DNA from: Oceaniglobus trochenteri
GTDB taxonomy: Bacteria > Pseudomonadota > Alphaproteobacteria > Rhodobacterales > Rhodobacteraceae
Assembly (NCBI RefSeq): GCF_020529025.1
Contig: NZ_JACNMM010000006.1
Location: forward strand, 62,001 to 126,000
DNA: 64,000 nucleotides
Direction of reading: 5' to 3'
The position numbers were made by a program, and so were the translations under genes. Numbering within the stretch: position 1 is the stretch's first letter; every line of letters begins with the position of its first letter. Positions 1-7,911 of the stretch are shown in pieces. A model generated the notes under the pieces. That model saw nothing but the letters and a program-made list of their open reading frames with translations. It searched no databases and was not told the DNA's origin.

Positions 1-900
1 GACCAGTTGCCATTCCGTGGGCGCGTTGATCATGCCCAGCCCGTTCGACACGAAGGCCAGGATCAGCACCCCCAGCACGACGCCAAGAATATTGCCAACC
101 CCGCCCGCCAGGCTGACGCCCCCCAGAACCACCGCCGCGATGGCCTGGAATTCGTATCCGTCGCCCGCCGTATGCACCGCCGCGCCAAGACGCGAGGCCA
201 GAAGGATGCTGGCCAGCGTCGCCATCAGTGCGCTGATGATGAAACAGGCGAACTTGATGCGTGCCACGTCGAAGCCGGCCAGGCGCGCCACCTCGGCGCT
301 GCCGCCCGCGGCATAGATGCGCCGCCCGAACCGCAGGTGCCGCATGGCCCAGATCACCGCGATCACAACCACCCCGGCGATCACGGCGGGATAGGGGAGG
401 ATGCCGAAAAGCCGCCCGTTGCCGATGGCAAAGAAACTGTCCAGATAGGCGGTATCGGCGGTGGCCCTTTTCCCGGTATAAAGATAGACGCCGCCGCGGA
501 TCAGGAACAGCGTGCCCAGCGTCACGATCAGCGAGTTGATCCGCATGTAGGCGGAAAGGTATCCGTTCACCGCCCCGATCAGCAGCCCCAGCGCCAGCGC
601 CCCGGCAATGCCAAGGGTCAGCGATCCGGTGGCATTCATGATCCCGATCAGGGGAATGGCCACCGCCGCGACGGTGGAACCCACCGACAGATCAACCTCG
701 CCCCCGATCAGCGCCACCGCAACGCCGGTGGCGATCAGCAGGATGATCGAGGCCTGGCCCAGCACATTGGTCAGGTTGCGCAGGGTGAAGAAATACTCGG
801 ACAGCCCGGAAAACACGGCGATCACCACGGCCAGCGTGACGATCAGCGCCACTTCGCCATTGGCGGCGACAATGCGCAGGGCCTTATTTGATTGCGGCAT
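1..900 (-). CDS. Ribose-type ABC transporter permease (RbsC-like), C-terminus outside window
   Basis: Inner-membrane pore subunit of a CUT2 (ribose/xylose-type) sugar importer. About 300 residues are visible from the ATG at 900; the frame runs off the left edge, so only the C-terminal end is missing. The protein is a series of hydrophobic helices and has GGEVDLSVGS at residues 66-75, matching the IDLSVG signature of RbsC permeases. Its start lies inside the last codons of the upstream ATPase gene (17-base overlap), implying translational coupling. It is the second permease of the cluster, so the pore may be a heterodimer. The substrate cannot be read from sequence. Confidence 0.9.
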   Translation of the reverse strand, partial: MPQSNKALRIVAANGEVALIVTLAVVIAVFSGLSEYFFTLRNLTNVLGQASIILLIATGVAVALIGGEVDLSVGSTVAAVAIPLIGIMNATGSLTLGIAGALALGLLIGAVNGYLSAYMRINSLIVTLGTLFLIRGGVYLYTGKRATADTAYLDSFFAIGNGRLFGILPYPAVIAGVVVIAVIWAMRHLRFGRRIYAAGGSAEVARLAGFDVARIKFACFIISALMATLASILLASRLGAAVHTAGDGYEFQAIAAVVLGGVSLAGGVGNILGVVLGVLILAFVSNGLGMINAPTEWQLV

Positions 901-2383
901 CCAGTACCCCTTCCTGCGTTGCCCCGGCACGGTCGAACGATCCGGTGATCCGCCCGCCCGACAGAACGAAAATCCGGTCCGACAGGCCCAGAAGCTCGGG
1001 CATTTCCGATGTCATCAGGATCACGGCAAAGCCCTCGGCCGCCAGTTCGTCGATCAGCGCGAAGATTTCCGCCTTGGCGCCCACGTCGATGCCGCGGGTC
1101 GGTTCATCAAGCACGATCACCTTCAGCCCGTGCATCAGCCAGCGTGACAGAAGCACCTTCTGCTGGTTGCCCCCCGATAGGGTGCGGATCGCCTGGTCCA
1201 GCCGCGCCATCTTGATGCGGAACCGGTCGGTATAACCCTGCGCCGCCTTCGTTTCGGCGGCGGTATCGACGAACCCGGCCTTTGTGAACCGGTCAAGCGT
1301 TGCCAGGGTCATGTTGCGGGTGACGCTGGTGTCCAGCATCAGCCCCTCTTCCTTGCGGTCCTCGGAGAGCAGCCCGATTCCCAGCGCTTTGCCGGTGCGG
1401 GTGTCGTGGGGCGACAGGGGCTTGTCGGCAATTCGGATCGTGCCTTCGGAAATCGGATCATATCCCACCAGCGCCTTGGCCAGTTCGGTACGCCCCGCCC
1501 CCATCAGGCCGAAGAACCCCACAACCTCGCCCGCGCGCACATCGAAGGACAGGTCTTTCAGAAGCCGGCGGGTCGAAAGCCCTTCGACCTTTACCAGCGT
1601 TTCGCCCGGCGTGCGGTCGGTGCGGGGGAACATGTCGGTGATCTCGCGGCCCACCATGTCGGTGACAAGGCTGGCGTTGGTGTGTTCGGCCGTCGGCTTG
1701 CTCGACACCCAGCGCCCGTCGCGCAGGACGGTGCAATGGTCGGCAATCTCGAAGATTTCCTCAAGTTTGTGACTGACGTAGATGATGGCGATGCCCAGGG
1801 ATTTCAGCCGTTCGATCACCTGGAACAGGTGGCGCACCTCGGCCGGGGTCAGCGACGAGGTGGGTTCGTCCATGATGACGATCTCGGCCTCGTGGGCCAG
1901 GGCGCGCGAGATTTCGACAAGCTGCTGCTGGCTGATGGGCAGGTCGCGCACCTTGGCGTCGGGGTCGATGTCAAAGCCCGCGCGCTCGAATATCTCGGCG
2001 GCGCGGCGGCGGATTTCGCGCCAGCCCACCTTGCCGAAGCGCCCGGCCAGGTGATCTTCGAGGAAGATGTTCTCGGCCACGGTAAATTCGGGCACCAGCG
2101 CGATTTCCTGGAACACCACCTTGATACCGGCGGCCAGCGCATCGGCGGGCGAGGTGAAGTGGCGTTCCTGCCCCTTGGTTTCGATGGTGCCGCCATCGGG
2201 CACATAGACCCCGGCCAGCATCTTGATGAGGGTGGATTTACCGGCGCCGTTTTCGCCCAGCAGGGCCAGAACCTCGCCGCTGTGCACCTCAAGGCTCACG
2301 TCGTCCAGCGCCAGCACACCGGGAAAGCGCTTGGTCAGCCCGCTGACGCGCAGCGCGGGGGCCTGTTTCGTCTTATCCGGCAT
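884..2383 (-). CDS. Ribose-type ABC transporter double-domain ATPase (RbsA/XylG-like)
   Basis: Cytoplasmic energising subunit of the CUT2 importer, 499 aa, the usual length for RbsA with two fused nucleotide-binding domains. The N-terminal domain has Walker A GENGAGKST (about residues 43-51), a degenerate signature ISQQQLVE and Walker B IVIMDEPTSSL. The C-terminal domain has the relaxed Walker A GLMGAGRTE typical of this family, signature LSGGNQQK and Walker B VIVLDEPTRGID. It overlaps the permease on each side (11 bases upstream, 17 downstream). The family handles pentoses, hexoses, polyols and autoinducer-2; this one cannot be assigned more finely. Confidence 0.95.
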   Translation of the reverse strand: MPDKTKQAPALRVSGLTKRFPGVLALDDVSLEVHSGEVLALLGENGAGKSTLIKMLAGVYVPDGGTIETKGQERHFTSPADALAAGIKVVFQEIALVPEFTVAENIFLEDHLAGRFGKVGWREIRRRAAEIFERAGFDIDPDAKVRDLPISQQQLVEISRALAHEAEIVIMDEPTSSLTPAEVRHLFQVIERLKSLGIAIIYVSHKLEEIFEIADHCTVLRDGRWVSSKPTAEHTNASLVTDMVGREITDMFPRTDRTPGETLVKVEGLSTRRLLKDLSFDVRAGEVVGFFGLMGAGRTELAKALVGYDPISEGTIRIADKPLSPHDTRTGKALGIGLLSEDRKEEGLMLDTSVTRNMTLATLDRFTKAGFVDTAAETKAAQGYTDRFRIKMARLDQAIRTLSGGNQQKVLLSRWLMHGLKVIVLDEPTRGIDVGAKAEIFALIDELAAEGFAVILMTSEMPELLGLSDRIFVLSGGRITGSFDRAGATQEGVLDAAIK

Positions 2384-3350
2384 GATGCCCCCTCTTCCGC
2401 TGGTCCATGTAAAGCGCGAGGATCAGCACGATGCCGGGCACGATGATCTGAAGATCCTGGTTCCAGCGCAAAAGGATGATGCCGTTGTCGATCACCTTGA
2501 GGATCAGCACCGCAAGGATCGTGCCCAGCACCGTGCCGCGCCCGCCCATCAGGCTGGTTCCGCCCAGAAGGACGGCGGCGATCACGGTCAGTTCAAACCC
2601 CTGCCCCGCCGTCGGCTGCCCCGCGTTCAGAAGCGAGGCCAGGACGACCGCCGCCAGCCCCACCAACGCGCCGGTGACAACGAAGGCCACCGTCTTGAAC
2701 CGTTCGGGAGAATATCCCGACAGGCGCGTGGCGCGGGGGTTGGCGCCGGTGGCCAGGAAGAGTCGCCCGATGCGGGTGCGCGACAGGGCGATCCAGCCCA
2801 CGGCCGCCACCACGGCGGCAATCAGCACCGGCACCGGGATACCGGCGATGAAGCCGGTCGCGATCTTGGGAAAGAGCGGCAGTTGGTGATGGTTCTGCAC
2901 CGCCTCGCGGGTGAACAGGTAGACCCCGCCGTTCAGCATCATCATCATGGCAATGGTGCCGATCAGCGAATTCACCCGCAGCACCGTGGTGACAAGGGCA
3001 TTGATCAGGCCGATCCCCGCCCCGAAGGCCACCCCGGCCAGCGCCCCCAGTGCGATACTGCCCGTTGCGTTGATCGTGGCCATCACGATGCACGAGGCAA
3101 AGGCAAGGCTGGCCCCCACCGAGATGTCGACCTCGGCGGTGATCAGAAGCAGTGTCATCCCCACCGCCACGATCAACACCAGCGAGGATTGATGCAGGAT
3201 CGCCACGGCGTTGCTGCCGGTCAGGAAACGGTCGGTCGCCAGGCCCAGCCCGACCACCAGAACGATCAGCACCAGCGCAAGAAAGCCATGTTCGGATTCC
3301 ATCACACGGCGGAAAAGGCCGGGGGTATCGTGGGTTTCGGTGCTGGCCAT
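2373..3350 (-). CDS. Ribose-type ABC transporter permease (RbsC-like)
   Basis: First of two CUT2 permeases in this operon, 325 aa from the ATG at 3350 (MASTETHD...); an in-frame TTG two codons earlier is a less likely start. It has multiple hydrophobic helices and the family motif TAEVDISVGAS near residue 90. It follows the binding-protein gene after a GC-rich stem-loop and overlaps the ATPase gene by 11 bases. Two non-identical permeases with one double ATPase suggest a heterodimeric pore. Confidence 0.9.
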   Translation of the reverse strand: MASTETHDTPGLFRRVMESEHGFLALVLIVLVVGLGLATDRFLTGSNAVAILHQSSLVLIVAVGMTLLLITAEVDISVGASLAFASCIVMATINATGSIALGALAGVAFGAGIGLINALVTTVLRVNSLIGTIAMMMMLNGGVYLFTREAVQNHHQLPLFPKIATGFIAGIPVPVLIAAVVAAVGWIALSRTRIGRLFLATGANPRATRLSGYSPERFKTVAFVVTGALVGLAAVVLASLLNAGQPTAGQGFELTVIAAVLLGGTSLMGGRGTVLGTILAVLILKVIDNGIILLRWNQDLQIIVPGIVLILALYMDQRKRGHHAG

Positions 3351-3377
3351 GGGCAAACCCCTTGCAGTTCGGTGGTT

Positions 3378-3404
3378 CGGCGCGCCGGACTGCCCGGCGC
3401 GCCG
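3378..3404 (-). promoter_or_regulatory. Intercistronic GC-rich stem-loop after binding-protein gene
   Basis: Perfect inverted repeat: arm CGGCGCGCC at 3378-3386, arm GGCGCGCCG at 3396-3404, 9-base loop. It lies between the stop of the periplasmic binding-protein gene and the first permease gene. No T-run follows, so it is more likely an mRNA-stabilising or attenuating hairpin than a complete terminator. Equivalent hairpins sit at the same position in five other operons of this window. Confidence 0.65.
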
Positions 3405-3417
3405 TCACTTGGACAGA

Positions 3418-4443
3418 TCAGAGATCCGAGGCGTATTTCATGCAGGCCTCGGGCACGGGCAGGGCATTGATGCCATCCCACTGGATCTGGCGCGATGTGC
3501 CGTCATAGCTGTAGAACTGGCCCACCTCGTCGAAGGTGACGGCGGTTGTCGGGCTGACCACATGCTCGGGCAAGTCTTCGCCCTGGAACAGCGACACGGC
3601 GGTATCGACAAGGGTATAGCCGATCTTTTCCGGGAACATCGCCGCCTCGATCTTGAAGGGGCCTTCGGTCTGCATCTCGTTCAGGAAGGCCAGGCCCTCG
3701 CTGCCGGTGCCCACCACCAGAAGATCGTCCTCGGGCAGGCCGGCGGCGCGCCAGGCCTGCAAGCCGCCAAGGGCCGAGGAATCGTTGATGCCATAGATCA
3801 CGTCGATGTCGGAATCCGCGGCCAGGGCGGCCGAAGACACCTCTTGCGCGCGGTCCGGGTTGCCGCCGCCGTCAAGATCATGAACCATCTCGGCCTCGGG
3901 ATAGATGGTCTGAATGCCATCCATGAAGCCCTGGCTGCGCAGGATCGTGGCCGAAAGCAGCGGGAGGCCCACGTTCATCACGCGCGGCGCGTCGTCGCCT
4001 TCACCCTTCAGCATCTCGCCCGCCACCACGCCGGCGGAATAGCCGGTATCGTAATCACAGATCGCAACCATGGTCTGCATGCCCGGAACGGGGTTGCCCT
4101 CGATCACCAGGGGCACGCCGTCGGCCTTGGCGCGCCGCACGATGGGCACGACACCCTGTTCGTTCACCGGCGTCATCACCAGCACGTCGATCTGACGCGC
4201 CATGAAATCCTCGGCGGCGGCCACCTGTTTCGCAATGTCGAGATTGGCGTCGATCACCTCGACCTCGATGCCCAGTTCGTCGGCACGGGCCTCCATGCCC
4301 TTGATGACGTTCTGATACCATTCGTGGGTGGCATAGTTCACGATATAGCCGATGCGCTTGGGCGTCTCCTGCGCCCAGGCGCCGCTGGCCGTCACGCCCA
4401 CTGCAATCGCAAGGGCCGAAATCCGTCTTGTCGTCGCTTTCAT
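3418..4443 (-). CDS. Periplasmic sugar-binding protein (RbsB/Peripla_BP_4 type)
   Basis: Periplasmic ligand receptor of the ribose-type importer, 341 aa. The ATG at 4443 is chosen because GGAGGAGG lies just upstream and the protein then opens with a classical signal peptide (MKATTRRISALA..., cleavage likely after ASGAWA). The mature part begins with the RIGYIVNYATHEWYQNVIKGM strand-helix typical of this family and has DVIYGINDSSALGG, the usual NDxxAxG motif near the C-terminal lobe. It is the first transporter gene after the cytoplasmic binding-protein-like gene, 59 bases downstream of it. Substrate unknown. Confidence 0.9.
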   Translation of the reverse strand: MKATTRRISALAIAVGVTASGAWAQETPKRIGYIVNYATHEWYQNVIKGMEARADELGIEVEVIDANLDIAKQVAAAEDFMARQIDVLVMTPVNEQGVVPIVRRAKADGVPLVIEGNPVPGMQTMVAICDYDTGYSAGVVAGEMLKGEGDDAPRVMNVGLPLLSATILRSQGFMDGIQTIYPEAEMVHDLDGGGNPDRAQEVSSAALAADSDIDVIYGINDSSALGGLQAWRAAGLPEDDLLVVGTGSEGLAFLNEMQTEGPFKIEAAMFPEKIGYTLVDTAVSLFQGEDLPEHVVSPTTAVTFDEVGQFYSYDGTSRQIQWDGINALPVPEACMKYASDL

Positions 4444-4502
4444 GGGTCTTCCTCCTCCAGGGTTCACCGGCCCTCCCGCCGGCACTTTCGTCATGGGTGC
4501 CG

Positions 4503-5672
4503 CTAGCGGGCGGCGACCTTGCGCTTGTCGCGCAGGGCGTCATGGGTTTCTGTCTGCCAGTTCCAGTAATCGTCGTGGGACGCGCCATCGTTCACCACGG
4601 CGGCCAGGCGTTCGGTCGCGTCGTGAAAGAAGGGCACGAAACCGGGCAGGTTGGGCCGCAGGAAGGCATCGTCCATCGCCTTGAGGCAGCTTGAGAAAAA
4701 GCCGTTGGTCATGCGATCGCAGTCTTCCGATTGCCAGGCCGCGCGCATGCCGGGCTGCCCGCCGTTGGCAACATAGGGCCCGGCCTGGAATTCGGGGGCA
4801 ACCAGCCGCATGGCATAGTCGAAGGCGCGCTTGGGATCGCCCGAGCGGGTGCTGATCCCGATACCGGCCCCACCCAGAAGCCCGCGCCCCGGCCCCGCCC
4901 CATGGCGCGGCGGCGCACCAAAGCTGAGCGGCCGTGTGGGATGGCTGGCGTAATTCACATAGTTGAAGGCATAGGGCGTATAGAGAACGTCGTCGGCGCT
5001 GGTCATGTGATCGAAAAGGCGGATCGGGTTCCAGCCCACCGATTCAGGGTGGATCACCTTTCTCAGGGCCACCAGCCGCGCAATCAGATCCTCGCTCAGA
5101 TCCCGTGGCACGAAGGGGCCATCGCCGCTGCCCGGTTCATGGCCCAGGCTGACAGCCATGGCGATGTATCCGCACATCAGGTCGGTGGGTTTGGCGGGCC
5201 AGGCGATCCACTTGTCGTGGCGGCGCGCCTCGGCGCCCAGGGCCAGAACCTCTTCGAAGGTCACGGGCACTTTCTGCCCCATGTCGGCCAGTAGGTCGGC
5301 GCGCCAGGCGGCGGTGGTGGCCGCCGCATCCACCGGCAGGCCATAGATCCCGCCTTCAAACTTGTAGGAATCGAACGATCCGCCCACGGCGTTCCGTTCG
5401 AACACCGCGATATCATCGGGCGTCAGCCATTCGGTCAGGTCGTGCATCAGCCCGCGCCGGGCGACATCACCGGTGAAGGGATGGTCGAAGATCACCATGT
5501 CGGCGGCATCGCAGAAGGGCTCAAGATCGCCCTCGCCGAAGCTGAAAAGCGAGCGTCTTTCCCAGTTTACCGTCAGCCCACCCGACCGGGCCAGGCTGTT
5601 GGCATCGGCATCCAGAGGACCCCAGCAGCGTCGGTGGTCCCAGGCCACGCCCTTGACAGGTGAATCCGGCAT
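4503..5672 (-). CDS. Solute-binding-protein-like protein without signal peptide
   Basis: 389 aa from the ATG at 5672, preceded by GGGAGGAACGATTG as ribosome site. The fold family appears to be that of extracellular solute-binding proteins (family 1): VIFDHPF, GLPVDAAATTAAWRADLL and PYVANGGQPGMRAAW resemble hinge and ligand regions. The protein starts MPDSPVKGVAWDHRRCWGPL with no hydrophobic segment, so it should stay in the cytoplasm. A W-D-H-x-R-x-x-x-P-L opening recurs in signal-less binding-protein-like proteins of alphaproteobacteria and resembles the sensor half of SgrR-type proteins (family knowledge, moderate certainty). As first gene of the ribose-type operon it could sense imported ligand or act on it. 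No enzymatic motif is seen. Confidence 0.7.
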   Translation of the reverse strand: MPDSPVKGVAWDHRRCWGPLDADANSLARSGGLTVNWERRSLFSFGEGDLEPFCDAADMVIFDHPFTGDVARRGLMHDLTEWLTPDDIAVFERNAVGGSFDSYKFEGGIYGLPVDAAATTAAWRADLLADMGQKVPVTFEEVLALGAEARRHDKWIAWPAKPTDLMCGYIAMAVSLGHEPGSGDGPFVPRDLSEDLIARLVALRKVIHPESVGWNPIRLFDHMTSADDVLYTPYAFNYVNYASHPTRPLSFGAPPRHGAGPGRGLLGGAGIGISTRSGDPKRAFDYAMRLVAPEFQAGPYVANGGQPGMRAAWQSEDCDRMTNGFFSSCLKAMDDAFLRPNLPGFVPFFHDATERLAAVVNDGASHDDYWNWQTETHDALRDKRKVAAR

Positions 5673-6046
5673 CAATCGTTCCTCCCTGCCGCGATCCAAG
5701 CAGACAATTTTCTCAAATGCAAATTCTTTTTCGTTTGCGAAAAATGGAAGGGTAGAGAACCAGCCCTTCGAGGTGCCGGATTTGTGTCCGCGCGGCCCCA
5801 CGGACGGGCACGCGAGTTGAAGCAAAACCCTTGCTGGCGGGGGATTTATGGCACTGCCAGGCGTGAATGCGAGCGGGATGGAGGGCGACAAGGCGGCACA
5901 ACCGAGGCGCGCGGACTTTTACGAAGGGGGATGTCGGGCGGGCGGCCTGTTTCGAAAGGGTCGGCAATGGGGCGCCGGCCCGGGCGCGCGATCGGTGCAT
6001 GGGTGCGCAGCCCCGGGGGATGCGCGCCACATGTTGATTCTCGGTG
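5673..6046. other. 374-base intergenic region between modules A and B
   Basis: Both flanking genes read on the minus strand, so this gap should hold the end of the phosphatase transcript and the promoter of the ribose-type operon. It contains a strong A/T-rich palindrome at 5727-5744 (listed separately). Open frames crossing the rest lack ribosome sites and recognisable domains. I see no convincing RNA gene. Confidence 0.5.
5727..5744. promoter_or_regulatory. Candidate operator upstream of the ribose-type operon
   Basis: Perfect 7-base inverted repeat TTTTTCG (5727-5733) and CGAAAAA (5738-5744) around TTTG, about 55 bases before the start codon at 5672, in an A/T-rich stretch unlike its surroundings. 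TTTCG half-sites are common in DeoR-family operators of alphaproteobacterial sugar operons (family knowledge). No DeoR gene is in the window, so the cognate regulator may lie beyond the left edge. Confidence 0.5.
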
Positions 6047-6853
6047 TTACCAGTCGGGGGCGGTTCCGAAGGCGCAGATGCCCGTCAGTTCATCGAAGAC
6101 ACCCGGACCGGCGCCCAGAACGGGGGCCGGGCGCACCAGGGCGTCGCCATCCGGGAAGGGCATCACCTTGCCCCCTGCCTCAAGGATCAGGCAATAGGCG
6201 GCCATGCAGTCCCAGGCGCTCATCCTTGGTTCGGCATAGCCCACCAGACGGCCCGCCGCGACCCAGGCCAGCATCAGCGCCCCCGAGCCATAGCGCACCC
6301 AGGCCGATTGCGCCGTCATCAGGTCGGTCAACATGCGGCCTACCTTTTCGGCCGGAATCCTGTCGTTCGCCCCGATGCCCAGAAGCCCCGAGCGCAGATC
6401 GCCTCCGGTCACGCGGATCGGCGCGCCGTTCAGGTTTGCCCCCTGCCCGCGCCGCGCGCTGAAGGTTTCGTCCAGAACCGGGGCCACGATCACGCCCAGG
6501 GCGGGGCCTTCGCTGTCGCAGCCGCCGATGGACACGCACCAGCCGGGCAGCCCGTTCAGGTAGGGCGCGGTGCCGTCGATCGGGTCGATCACCCAGGTGA
6601 AGCCGCTGGTCCCTTCGCTCAGCCCGTGTTCCTCGCCCAGTTGCGCATCGTCGGGAAAGGCGCGGGTCAGGGCATCGCGGATCAGGGTTTCGACCTCGCG
6701 GTCGGCCTCGGAGACCAGATCGGTGATATGGCGCTTGGTTTCGATCACCAGGGCATCGCGGCGGCGGAAGTAATCCAGCGCCAGGGCGCCCGCCTCCTGC
6801 GCAATGCGCTCCGCCACGCGCTGCCGTTCGGCCATCAATTCGGTATCGTTCAT
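6047..6853 (-). CDS. Inositol-monophosphatase-family phosphatase
   Basis: Mg2+-dependent phosphomonoesterase, cytoplasmic, 268 aa, normal for the family. Metal ligands are visible: GEEHG at 73-77, WVIDPIDGT at 87-95 (Asp90, Asp93) and AWDCMAAY at 213-220 (Asp215). Family members dephosphorylate inositol phosphates, histidinol phosphate, fructose-1,6-bisphosphate or PAP. It is the last gene of an AfuABC-like importer operon and its start overlaps the ATPase stop (ATGA). That coupling suggests it dephosphorylates the imported solute or a product of it (inference). Confidence 0.9.
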   Translation of the reverse strand: MNDTELMAERQRVAERIAQEAGALALDYFRRRDALVIETKRHITDLVSEADREVETLIRDALTRAFPDDAQLGEEHGLSEGTSGFTWVIDPIDGTAPYLNGLPGWCVSIGGCDSEGPALGVIVAPVLDETFSARRGQGANLNGAPIRVTGGDLRSGLLGIGANDRIPAEKVGRMLTDLMTAQSAWVRYGSGALMLAWVAAGRLVGYAEPRMSAWDCMAAYCLILEAGGKVMPFPDGDALVRPAPVLGAGPGVFDELTGICAFGTAPDW

Positions 6854-7911
6854 GTCCCCTCCGGGATCAGCGCCAGCCCCCGCGGGCGCAGTTCAAGTAC
6901 CACCGCCGATCCGGGGCGCAATGGCGTTTCGCTTTCGTCGTCCACCACGAAGATGCGGCCAAGGGGGCCGTCGATCTCGTATTCGACGTGATCGCCCAGG
7001 TAGGCCGAAGTTGCAATCGTGCCCGCGATCCCCTGCCCTCCGGTGGTGACCCGCACGGCATTGGCGCGAAACGACACCCGCGCCGGGCCCGGTTGCAACC
7101 CGCGCGCCGGAAGCGCCACGGTTGCACCCCCGAGTTCAACTTGCGCCACATCGCCCTCGACCGAAACGACCTGGCCATCCACCACGTTCGCCTCGCCGAT
7201 GAAATCGGCGATGAATTCCGAGGCGGGGGATTCGTACAATTCGCGCGGGCTGCCCATCTGCGCCACCCGGCCTTCCTTCATCACCACGATACGGTCGGAA
7301 ACGGCCAGCGCTTCTTCCTGGTCGTGGGTGACATAGACGGCGGTGAAGCCCAGCCTTTGCTGCAACTCGCGAATCTCGGTCCGGACGCGGCGGCGCAGGC
7401 GTGCGTCGAGGTTGGACAGCGGTTCGTCCAGCAACAGGACCTGCGGTTCAAGAACCAGCGCCCGCGCCACGGCAACCCGCTGCTGCTGCCCGCCCGAAAG
7501 CTCGGCCGGGAGACGTTTTTCAAGGCCCGCAAGGCCCACCAGATCAAGGGTTTCGGTGGCGCGTTCGCGTGCGGGGCCGGGTTTCATGCCGCCGGATTCC
7601 AGCCCGTAGGCCACGTTCTGACCCACGGTCATATGCGGAAACAGGGCATAGCTTTGAAACACCATGGACACGTCGCGCCGGTCGGCCGGCAGCCGGGTGA
7701 CATCCTGCCCGCCGATCAGGATCTGCCCGTCGCTGGGGCTTTCCAGCCCGGCCAGCATCCGAAGGGTCGTTGTCTTGCCACAGCCCGAGGGGCCCAGAAG
7801 CGTCACCAACTCGCCCGGTTCGATGGCCAGCGACAGGTCGGGAATGGCGGTGAAGGCGCCGAAGTTCTTGCGCACGGCGCGGAATTCGACCGCACCTCGT
7901 TTCTGGGTCAT
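6850..7911 (-). CDS. ABC transporter ATPase (FbpC/PotA-type)
   Basis: Cytoplasmic ATPase of the AfuABC-like importer, 353 aa. N-terminal nucleotide-binding domain with Walker A GPSGCGKTT (about 37-45), Q-loop MVFQSYALFPHM, signature LSGGQQQRVAVARAL, Walker B VLLLDEPLSNLD and switch histidine VTHDQEE. The C-terminal third is a TOBE/MOP-like domain (RVSFRANAVRVT, RPGSAVVLELRPRGL). It overlaps the neighbouring genes by four bases on each side, so all three are coupled. Confidence 0.95.
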   Translation of the reverse strand: MTQKRGAVEFRAVRKNFGAFTAIPDLSLAIEPGELVTLLGPSGCGKTTTLRMLAGLESPSDGQILIGGQDVTRLPADRRDVSMVFQSYALFPHMTVGQNVAYGLESGGMKPGPARERATETLDLVGLAGLEKRLPAELSGGQQQRVAVARALVLEPQVLLLDEPLSNLDARLRRRVRTEIRELQQRLGFTAVYVTHDQEEALAVSDRIVVMKEGRVAQMGSPRELYESPASEFIADFIGEANVVDGQVVSVEGDVAQVELGGATVALPARGLQPGPARVSFRANAVRVTTGGQGIAGTIATSAYLGDHVEYEIDGPLGRIFVVDDESETPLRPGSAVVLELRPRGLALIPEGT

